A stretch of DNA of 64,000 nucleotides from Pseudomonadota bacterium. Its GTDB lineage: Bacteria; Pseudomonadota; Gammaproteobacteria; Burkholderiales; Methylophilaceae. Where the stretch lies: NCBI GenBank assembly GCA_029782295.1, contig JAKOVB010000124.1, forward strand, positions 62,001 through 126,000, written 5' to 3'. Made by a program: the position numbers and the translations under genes. How positions within the stretch are numbered: position 1 is the first letter of the stretch; every line of letters begins with the position of its first letter. Below, in pieces: positions 57,398 through 64,000 of the stretch. A model generated the notes under the pieces. It was not told where the DNA came from and did no database searches. It saw only the letters and a list, made by a program, of their open reading frames with translations.

Positions 57398-59035
57398 ATG
57401 AATCTGTTGCAACTGGTTACCGGCAGCATCCGCAACAAGATGCTCCTCATCACGGGCAGCGGTACCACGCTCCTGCTGTTCAGCGCATTGCTCGGCCTGT
57501 GGATGAACTGGAACGGGATTTCGCGGATGGAAAATGATTCCGTGTTGCGCATCGAGGAAGAACGCACGATGGTGGACATGGAGATCCACCTCGGCAAGCA
57601 GGTGCAGGAATGGAAAAACACCCTGCTGCGCGGCGGACAGGATCCGGCAGCGCTCGACAAGCACTGGAACGCATCGCTCAAGAACGCCGCGGAAGTGGAT
57701 CGTCTCGCAGAGAGCCTGAGCGGAATGGCCAAGAACCCAGACGTGGCCAGGATGGCAGCGGATTTCAGCAAATACCACAAGGAAATGAACGCCAAGTATG
57801 TGGATGCGTACCAGACGTTCGTCAATACCCACTTTGATATCGCCAGTGCCGACCGTGTCGCCACAGGCGTGGACAAGCAGACTGTCAAGACCCTGGAGAC
57901 CATGAGCGCTCTGGTGGCTGATCTCGCCAAGAAAGGCAGCCATGAATCTTCCCAGGCCGCCCTGCAAAGCATCCGCGTCACCCTGGGCATGATGGCCGCC
58001 GCCATTGCCCTTGCTTTCATCGTATTCCTGACGGCATTGCATCGCGGCATCATCCGGCCTGCCGGCCAACTGGTAAAAGACCTCGATCAACTGGCACGCG
58101 GGGACTTCTCGAAGCCGGTCGCCAAGACCACCGACGATGAAATCGGCCAGGTGGCAGCGAGTGCCGAGAAGATCCGCCAGGATCTCGGCGCTGTCATCGC
58201 CAGTGTGAAATCCGCCTCTTCGACCGTTGCCTACTCTGCGGAAGATCTCGCCGCCAATGCACGGCAGGTGCTGGGAGGATCTTCGACCCAGAGCGAAGCG
58301 GCCTCCGCCACGGCTGCTGCCGTGGAACAGATGAGCGTCAGCATCCAGTCTGTCGCCGATAATGCCGAAGAAGTCCGCGACCTGTCGCGCAACAGCCTGC
58401 TGAATACCACGGAAGGCAAGCGCCGCCTGGAGGACCTAGCCCACCACATTGAGGAAACAGTGCGGGCCATGGAAGAAATCTCCCAATCCGTCCAGCAGTT
58501 CATTGACAGCACCGCGACCATCACCAGCATGACGCAACAGGTGAAGGATATCGCCGACCAGACCAATCTGCTGGCCCTGAACGCTTCGATCGAGGCGGCC
58601 CGCGCAGGGGAACAGGGCCGCGGTTTCGCCGTGGTCGCGGACGAGGTCCGCAAACTGGCGGAAAAATCCGCGCAATCCGCCAACGAGATCGACAGCGTCA
58701 CCCGCGTGCTGGAGAACCAGTCTCAGCAGCTCAATGGCGCCTTGGGCCGTGGCCAGCAGTTCCTCAAGGCCAGCCAGGGCTCCATGGACACGGCCGCTTC
58801 AGCGATGGAAGCCACCTACAACGCCATGGAGCAATCCAGCCAGGGCGTCGATGCGATCACGGATTCCGTCCGGGAACAGACGAGCGCCACCAACGATATC
58901 GCCCGAAACGTGGAAAACATCGCCAATATGGCGGAAGAGAACAACGGCAGCATTGCCCGCACTTCCGAAGCCGCCGCCCAGCTGCAACAACTGGCAGCCA
59001 ATCTGCAGGCCACCGTCAGCAGGTTTGTGAACTAG
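57398..59035 (+). CDS. Methyl-accepting chemotaxis protein
   Basis: A 545-aa transducer with a membrane helix at about 14-36, a helical periplasmic sensor (about 37-188, probably four-helix bundle), a second helix (about 190-212), HAMP (about 213-266) and a long cytoplasmic coiled coil. The hairpin tip [31 protein letters not shown] near residues 387-417 binds CheA/CheW. There is no C-terminal pentapeptide for CheR. No che genes are near, so it reports to an array encoded elsewhere. The ligand is unknown. GAAGGAA precedes the ATG. Confidence 0.94.
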   Translation: MNLLQLVTGSIRNKMLLITGSGTTLLLFSALLGLWMNWNGISRMENDSVLRIEEERTMVDMEIHLGKQVQEWKNTLLRGGQDPAALDKHWNASLKNAAEVDRLAESLSGMAKNPDVARMAADFSKYHKEMNAKYVDAYQTFVNTHFDIASADRVATGVDKQTVKTLETMSALVADLAKKGSHESSQAALQSIRVTLGMMAAAIALAFIVFLTALHRGIIRPAGQLVKDLDQLARGDFSKPVAKTTDDEIGQVAASAEKIRQDLGAVIASVKSASSTVAYSAEDLAANARQVLGGSSTQSEAASATAAAVEQMSVSIQSVADNAEEVRDLSRNSLLNTTEGKRRLEDLAHHIEETVRAMEEISQSVQQFIDSTATITSMTQQVKDIADQTNLLALNASIEAARAGEQGRGFAVVADEVRKLAEKSAQSANEIDSVTRVLENQSQQLNGALGRGQQFLKASQGSMDTAASAMEATYNAMEQSSQGVDAITDSVREQTSATNDIARNVENIANMAEENNGSIARTSEAAAQLQQLAANLQATVSRFVN

Positions 59036-59047
59036 GCCCAGTTCACG

Positions 59048-62000
59048 TCAAATCAGCTCGACCAAACGCCCGTGTGCCAGGAAGAACACCGCCTTGCGCA
59101 CGGGTAATCCCTCTTCGACGAACAACCTGGCATAGCGCTCCAACTGCGTCCGGTAGTGTTCCGCCTGCTGCTCCAGGGTATCTTCCGTCACTTCGCCCAG
59201 CAGCGCGGATTTGTAATCCACCACCCAGCGGACGCCATCTTCGACAAAGGTACGGTCAACCACATGATTGACCATGCGCAGGCCCTCCAGCGTGGTCAAC
59301 GCGAGTTCTGCCGCCGCTCCTTCCCGCTGTCGCAACACCCATCGCCCGACTTCGCTCGCCAGCGTGGCCTGCAGTGCCCGGGTCACGCGTTGCGCCCCGC
59401 GCAGGGCATCGGTTTCCTCATGCCCCTGCTGTTCAAGCCAGCGCTGCATGGCCGGTTGCAGTGGCGGAATGCGATGCGGTAGCCAGTCGGCAAGATCCTG
59501 CCGGGAGATCATTTCCACGTAGCGATGCGCCAATGTCCCGACATCGGCATCCAGAGGCGTTCCCGGCTGCTCAGGTGCGGCGACTTCCTCGAATACCGGC
59601 ACGGCAACAACGGCCTCGTCGCTGAGTTGAACCGGCACGGCCGTTTTTGCCAGGCGGACCAGCGGCGGGACAAAATCTTCCAGAAGAACGGCCTTCATAT
59701 CCTCGTCGGGTTGCGGGGGCGGCACGGGCAGAAATTCACTGCCAACTCGAGCCCAGAGCAAAGCCAAAGGCGTATTGGCAACCGGCTTGGGATCGCCATC
59801 CGAACGGACGGCCGAGACCAGATGCAACTTGCGCACCGCGCGCGTCACACCGACATACAACACCCGTGCATCCTCATGGTCGGATCGCTCCTGCTCCAGG
59901 AGCCGGAGGTAGTCATACGCCGTTGGTGCGCCGTCATGCCCAGGCATCAGCGGGGCCGCCACCAGACGGCTATCGAGCCCTTCCAGCGTCACCTCCTCCC
60001 ATAACAGCAGAGGCTTGTCGTCACTGCCGTCACGGCGATGCAGGCCCGGCAGGATCACGGTGTCGAACTCCAGCCCCTTGGACTTGTGGATGGTCATGAA
60101 CTGCAAGGCATCGGTCGCCTGCACATCCGGCGCGGCAAAAAGTTTTTCAACCTCAGCAGACAAGGCCTCCAGGGTAAACTGCCCTACGCTTTCGAGACGT
60201 TCTATCAGATCGAAGAAGGCCTGCACATCTCGCACGTCCCCCCGATCCCACAGGCAGGATGCACCGCCCAGTTGCAACCACACCCCCTCGATCCAGCGAC
60301 GGGTTGGCTGGCGGCCCTGGCGGGCAAGCGACTCGCCCAGCACCGACTGCATGTGCAGGAGGCGCTGGCGGCCATCTTCGGTCAGCCGTCGGACACGTTC
60401 GGCATCGTTCATCAATGCCCAGATCGTGGACCGGTGGTCATCCGCAGCCAGCACATGCAGATCTTCAAGCCTGAGCCCGCACCAGGGTGCGCGCAGGATG
60501 GCCAGCCAGTGGACACGGTCGGCGCGATGGTGCAAGGCGAAGGTGAGCGCCAGCAGGTCCTGCACGATCTGCCGCCCGGCCAACGCCTCGATTTCCACCG
60601 CAGAAAAATGCAGATCGTGATGATGACGGCGGATTTCAGCGACCAGGGCCTGCAGATGGCTACGCGCCCGCACCAGCACGGCGATCTTGCGCGCCGGGTC
60701 CTGGCGCCGCTCATTCAGGATAATTTCGGCGATCCGCTTCGCCTCATGCACGTGCAGATCCGGCATGGGCGTATCCTTGGGCAAGGTCAGCCCGTGGACC
60801 TGCACGCCGGCATCCGGCATCGAGCCCCGCGTCGCCACGAAAGGCCGGTACCGGATCGCCCCGCGCATCACGCTGTCATGCGGCGGAAAAACATTCTGGA
60901 AAGCATCGTTGACCCATTCCACGACCTCGGGGCAGGAGCGGTTGTTGCGGCACAGCCGCAAACGGGTCAGGTTGACATTGTCGATACCGTCTTCGGCCAC
61001 GCGCAGGAACAGGCCAACTTCCGCCTTGCGGAAACGGTAGATCGATTGCATGGGATCCCCCACGCAGAACAGGGTACGCTGATCCCCAGGCGACCAGCCT
61101 TGCGTCAGGCGGCGCAACAACTCGACCTGCGCGGGGCTGGTATCCTGGAATTCATCCACCAGCAAGTGCTGGATGCGGTAATCCAGCCTGAGAGCGAGTT
61201 CGGTCGGGCTACCGCCTGCATCCTCCAGCGCATCAAGCGAGCGGCGGGCGATTTCGACGAAATCGACTTCGCCGGCCTCCTTGAACACCATCCAAAGTTG
61301 TGCCGCGGCCAGATTCAGCAGGCGAGCGAACACCCCGACGATTTCCCATTCGGCATCTCCATGCCGCGCCTGCGGCAGGCGCCTGACCCGCGCGATCGCA
61401 TCTTCGGCGCCTGGCGTCTGTTTCAGCGTCTCGATGACTTCGCTCAGGGACTCCTTGAAGGACTTGGCGGCATCGCCCGGGGGCAATCCCATGTTTTTGT
61501 CGAAACGGCTGCGCAGGGTACCGGCGGCAGTCAACAGCAGATCGCTCACGCTGCGCCACATCGACAAGGTTTCCGGATGTGCACCCAGCGGGTCTTCCCA
61601 GTCCAGCAGCAACGCGATCGGATGGTCGCAAGGGAGATTGGAGGCAGCAAAACGGGCCACCGGCATCAGCGCCGCCTGCAGCGATGGCGCCAGAGCCTCG
61701 GCAGCTTTGGACAAATCGTTCCCGACCAGATGCCGCAACGCTTCTTCCGCCTTGTCCTGCGCACTTTGCCGGTGGGTGTGATGCAGCCACTGATCACGAC
61801 GTGCCAGCATCGTGGCAAGCAACTGCGAAAGACGGCCATGGTCGTTGTCCATGTGGCTCAGGGCACGCGCGATGATCTCCGCGGCCTCCCCTTCTTCCTC
61901 CAGCAAGTCGAGGGTACGGCGCACCGCTTCCGCATAATGCAGCCCAGCATCCAGCGTCACCCCGGGTTGCGAACCGAAGCGTGACATCAGGGGCATCTGC

Positions 62001-62395
62001 CGGGCAAGATGGCTGCACAAGGAATCGATGGTGTTGATGCGCAGCCGCCCCGGCTGTTCAAGCAGATTCCAGCCCAGTGCCGCAGACACGCTCAGGGCTT
62101 CAGTGGCCAGCGCATAGGTTTTCTGCTTGTGGGGCTGCGAAGGCGGAACGCCACTGTCGGCGATGCGCAGGCTTTCCAGGATGCGCAACCGCATTTCCGC
62201 CGCCGCCTTGTTGGTGAAGGTGATGGCGACGATTTCTTCCGGCTCGCGCACGGTCTGCAGCAGGCGCAGATAACGCTGCGTCAGCAGCTCGGTCTTGCCT
62301 GCGCCGGCCGGCGCTTCCACGATGAAGGAATCAAGTTCGAGTGCCCGCTCGCGGTTTCTCTCGTCTTCCTGCAGCAATGCCTCATGGCTGGTCAT
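59048..62395 (-). CDS. addA: AddA-like UvrD-family helicase-nuclease
   Basis: A 1115-aa enzyme that, with an AddB-like partner, processes DNA double-strand ends for recombination. It has the N-terminal Walker A APAGAGKTELLTQRYLRLL, motif Ia AITFTNKAAAEMR, the motif LLVDEFQDTS, the C-terminal helicase motifs (MTIHKSKGLEFDTVILPGL) and a PD-(D/E)XK nuclease end (RWVVDYKSALLGE, then EQQAEHYRTQLERYA). I start it at MTSHEALLQEDERN (62395), after GGGGGTTACGTT; it overlaps the ygfX end by 14 bases. AddB is not in the window. Confidence 0.9.
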   Translation of the reverse strand: MTSHEALLQEDERNRERALELDSFIVEAPAGAGKTELLTQRYLRLLQTVREPEEIVAITFTNKAAAEMRLRILESLRIADSGVPPSQPHKQKTYALATEALSVSAALGWNLLEQPGRLRINTIDSLCSHLARQMPLMSRFGSQPGVTLDAGLHYAEAVRRTLDLLEEEGEAAEIIARALSHMDNDHGRLSQLLATMLARRDQWLHHTHRQSAQDKAEEALRHLVGNDLSKAAEALAPSLQAALMPVARFAASNLPCDHPIALLLDWEDPLGAHPETLSMWRSVSDLLLTAAGTLRSRFDKNMGLPPGDAAKSFKESLSEVIETLKQTPGAEDAIARVRRLPQARHGDAEWEIVGVFARLLNLAAAQLWMVFKEAGEVDFVEIARRSLDALEDAGGSPTELALRLDYRIQHLLVDEFQDTSPAQVELLRRLTQGWSPGDQRTLFCVGDPMQSIYRFRKAEVGLFLRVAEDGIDNVNLTRLRLCRNNRSCPEVVEWVNDAFQNVFPPHDSVMRGAIRYRPFVATRGSMPDAGVQVHGLTLPKDTPMPDLHVHEAKRIAEIILNERRQDPARKIAVLVRARSHLQALVAEIRRHHHDLHFSAVEIEALAGRQIVQDLLALTFALHHRADRVHWLAILRAPWCGLRLEDLHVLAADDHRSTIWALMNDAERVRRLTEDGRQRLLHMQSVLGESLARQGRQPTRRWIEGVWLQLGGASCLWDRGDVRDVQAFFDLIERLESVGQFTLEALSAEVEKLFAAPDVQATDALQFMTIHKSKGLEFDTVILPGLHRRDGSDDKPLLLWEEVTLEGLDSRLVAAPLMPGHDGAPTAYDYLRLLEQERSDHEDARVLYVGVTRAVRKLHLVSAVRSDGDPKPVANTPLALLWARVGSEFLPVPPPQPDEDMKAVLLEDFVPPLVRLAKTAVPVQLSDEAVVAVPVFEEVAAPEQPGTPLDADVGTLAHRYVEMISRQDLADWLPHRIPPLQPAMQRWLEQQGHEETDALRGAQRVTRALQATLASEVGRWVLRQREGAAAELALTTLEGLRMVNHVVDRTFVEDGVRWVVDYKSALLGEVTEDTLEQQAEHYRTQLERYARLFVEEGLPVRKAVFFLAHGRLVELI

Positions 62396-62858
62396 AACGT
62401 AACCCCCAGCGTAGCCAAACCCGCAACTGTCGCCACAGATCGGCATCGGCGGCATCCGGCAGCATCACGACATGGCGCGCAAACCGCGTCCCCTCCAACC
62501 TGAGATTCAGCACCACCAGCGCAGGGGTCACGAAGCTGCTGCCCAGCACGTGTGCGGGTATCCAGCCGGCATTTTTGACATGGCATTGCAGATCACCTTG
62601 GGCATTCACTTCCAAAGCATCGATCGAACGCGGGGATCGCAGCAAGACATCCCGCCACATGGCATGCATCGTGGCCGCCGCAATCAGCAGGACCAGCAGC
62701 ACGCGCGGCCATGGCGGCAACGGCAGCCCTGCAGCGATCAACAGCGCGGCCAGGCCTGCGCCCCACAGTATCACCCCCAGTTGCCGCGACGGGCGCAGGG
62801 CGACAGCCAGCGGCTTCACGCTATAATGGTGTATCGATTGTTTCCGGTTGTCGCTCAC
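62382..62858 (-). CDS. YgfX/CptA-like membrane protein
   Basis: A 158-aa protein with two hydrophobic helices (about 33-50 and 54-72) and a soluble C-terminus. It ends in the pattern PDAADADLWRQLRVWLRWG seen in the YgfX family (formerly DUF1434, CptA). In E. coli ygfX lies behind sdhE, divergent from ygfZ; here the divergent partner is also ygfZ, although sdhE is absent from the spot. The start is GTG at 62858, directly abutting the ygfZ ATG on the other strand. Reported toxin/cytoskeleton roles of YgfX are debated. Confidence 0.7.
   Translation of the reverse strand: MSDNRKQSIHHYSVKPLAVALRPSRQLGVILWGAGLAALLIAAGLPLPPWPRVLLVLLIAAATMHAMWRDVLLRSPRSIDALEVNAQGDLQCHVKNAGWIPAHVLGSSFVTPALVVLNLRLEGTRFARHVVMLPDAADADLWRQLRVWLRWGLRYDQP
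62822..62827 (+). promoter_or_regulatory. -10 element for ygfZ inside the ygfX coding region
   Basis: A perfect TATAAT lies 31 bases before the ygfZ ATG. No convincing -35 is present at the right distance. Since the ygfX and ygfZ start codons touch, each promoter must lie inside the other gene. Confidence 0.45.
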
Positions 62859-63890
62859 ATGAATTCTCAATGGAAAGACTTTCTTGCCACTCGTGGCGCC
62901 GTACTCGAGCTGCATCAGGTAGCACATTTCGGCCAGCCGCAGACAGAACTGCAGGCCGCTGCGCAGGGCACCATTATTACCGATTTATCGCATCTCGGCC
63001 TGCTCGAGGTCAACGGCGAAGATGCCTTAACCTTTCTCCAAGGCCAGATCACCAACGATGTCAAACTGCTGGACGGCACCAACAGTCATTACGCAGGTTA
63101 TTGCACCCCCAAGGGCAGACTGCTGGCGGTCTTTCTCGCCTTTGCGCATCACGATCACTTCCATCTGCAGCTTAACGGCGCCCTGACCGAACAGGTACTG
63201 AAGCGCCTGCGCATGTACGTCCTGCGTTCCAAGGTCACGCTGACCGACATGACCGACAGCATCGTCCGCATCGGCCTTGCCGGTCCGCAGGCCAAGGCCG
63301 CCCTGGAAGGATTATTTGGCACCGTGCCCCAGGCACCCTTTGCACTGGTTACCCTGGAATCCGCGCATCTCCTGCGCCTGCCGGGAACCGATCGTTACGA
63401 AATATTCTGCGCACCTGAACGTGCTCCGGAGATCTGGAAGCAGTTGAGCCAAACAGCAACCCCTGTCGGAGCAACCTGCTGGGAATGGCTGGAAATCCAG
63501 GCAGTCGCCCCAGAGGTAGTCCCTGCCACGCTGGAAGCATTCGTGCCGCAGATGGTCAACCTTGACCTGCTGGGCGGCATCAGCTTCAAGAAGGGATGCT
63601 ATACCGGACAGGAAATCGTCGCACGCACGCATTACCTGGGCAAGGTCAAGCGCCGCACCCTGCTGGCCCACCTGGATGCCGCACAAGCGCCTGTGCCCGG
63701 CGATGCCGTCTATGGTACCGACTCCGCGGAACCAGTCGGACAGATCGTGCGCTCGGCAGCCGCGCCGGCAGGCGGTTTCGACGTCCTTGCAGAAATCCGC
63801 TTGGACAGCGTGGCTGCCGGGGATGTGCGCTGGGCTGCCGTCGATGGCCCGGTAATGAACCTGCTCTCCATGCCTTACGAAGTGCAATGA
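62859..63890 (+). CDS. ygfZ: Folate-binding protein YgfZ
   Basis: YgfZ binds tetrahydrofolate and helps maintain iron-sulfur enzymes such as MiaB. The 343-aa protein has the family signature KGCYTGQEIVART near 244-256 and the GcvT-like N-terminal domain (LSHLGLLEVNGEDALTFLQG). I start it at MNSQWKDFLATRG; the much longer open frame to 62472 is only ygfX antisense. Its TGA overlaps the ATG of the next gene. Confidence 0.94.
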   Translation: MNSQWKDFLATRGAVLELHQVAHFGQPQTELQAAAQGTIITDLSHLGLLEVNGEDALTFLQGQITNDVKLLDGTNSHYAGYCTPKGRLLAVFLAFAHHDHFHLQLNGALTEQVLKRLRMYVLRSKVTLTDMTDSIVRIGLAGPQAKAALEGLFGTVPQAPFALVTLESAHLLRLPGTDRYEIFCAPERAPEIWKQLSQTATPVGATCWEWLEIQAVAPEVVPATLEAFVPQMVNLDLLGGISFKKGCYTGQEIVARTHYLGKVKRRTLLAHLDAAQAPVPGDAVYGTDSAEPVGQIVRSAAAPAGGFDVLAEIRLDSVAAGDVRWAAVDGPVMNLLSMPYEVQ

Positions 63891-64000
63891 ATCTCGCGCT
63901 GACCATCACGCTGCTCCGCTTTCTCCTCGCCCCGTGGATGGTATGGGTACTGCTGCAGGACAATCATACCCTTGCGCTTGGCATCTTCCTGATTGGCAGT
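63887..64000 (+). CDS. CDP-alcohol phosphatidyltransferase, N-terminal part (cut by the window)
   Basis: The first 38 codons of a gene that runs beyond the window, starting MNLALTITLLRFLLAPWMVW. The TLLRFLLAP pattern followed by a hydrophobic stretch is the usual N-terminus of PgsA-like enzymes, which attach an alcohol to CDP-diacylglycerol. Its ATG overlaps the ygfZ stop as ATGA. The subtype (glycerophosphate or other) cannot be told from this fragment. Confidence 0.7.
   Translation, partial: MNLALTITLLRFLLAPWMVWVLLQDNHTLALGIFLIGS

Noticed and set aside
60038-61984. Plus-strand open frame of 648 codons in the addA-like gene
   Set aside because: Antisense shadow of a helicase with intact motifs; no start signal.

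Overview
The window reads as a chromosomal segment of a betaproteobacterium, most likely of the Nitrosomonadales type (Gallionella/Sulfuricella-like). This rests on gene order, protein flavour and moderately high GC; no rRNA or marker search was possible. The left third carries a gene order common in betaproteobacteria: leuC, entericidin, leuD, leuB, asd, fimV, truA, trpF, trpB, trpA, accD, folC, SPOR protein, cvpA, purF, metZ. All of it runs on the minus strand. Upstream on the same strand lie yajQ, ppnP, argG, argF, argD and a small PuuD-like membrane gene pair. At the far left are a partial gene, a small membrane protein and a peroxiredoxin. I see no rRNA, tRNA, CRISPR array or intact mobile element, and no stretch over 300 bases lacks a gene.

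At 25-37 kb there is an accessory block. It holds a stand-alone Rieske oxygenase with an EamA exporter, a SpoIIAA-like protein, an FMN-binding PNPOx-like protein and a lipoprotein. A PAS-PAS-HisKA_2 kinase overlaps an ANTAR response regulator. Next, behind its own promoter, comes a tightly coupled string: a 42-aa ORF, a STAS protein and an 844-aa membrane sensor with PAS, GGDEF and EAL domains. The membrane domain of this last protein carries every residue known to matter for ethylene binding in plant ETR1. Convergent to it is a NarX/NarL-type kinase-regulator pair, whose kinase start overlaps the end of a decayed integron-integrase fragment.

The right part (37-64 kb) is mostly housekeeping: glnE, the ppsR/ppsA pair, acs, a YhdP-like AsmA protein, a nitrilase-family amidase, tldD, a DUF2934 protein with an alanine/lysine-rich tail, mfd, dedA, a chemotaxis transducer, an AddA-like helicase-nuclease, and the divergent ygfX/ygfZ pair. 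The window ends inside a CDP-alcohol phosphatidyltransferase gene.

Two observations stand out. First, the 163-base gap between purF and metZ contains a complete SAM-II riboswitch switch: promoter, aptamer, an antiterminator pairing and an intrinsic terminator, all legible in the bases. Second, the ETR1-like c-di-GMP protein is a candidate bacterial ethylene (or copper-ligand) receptor, placed beside an ANTAR two-component system and a STAS protein.
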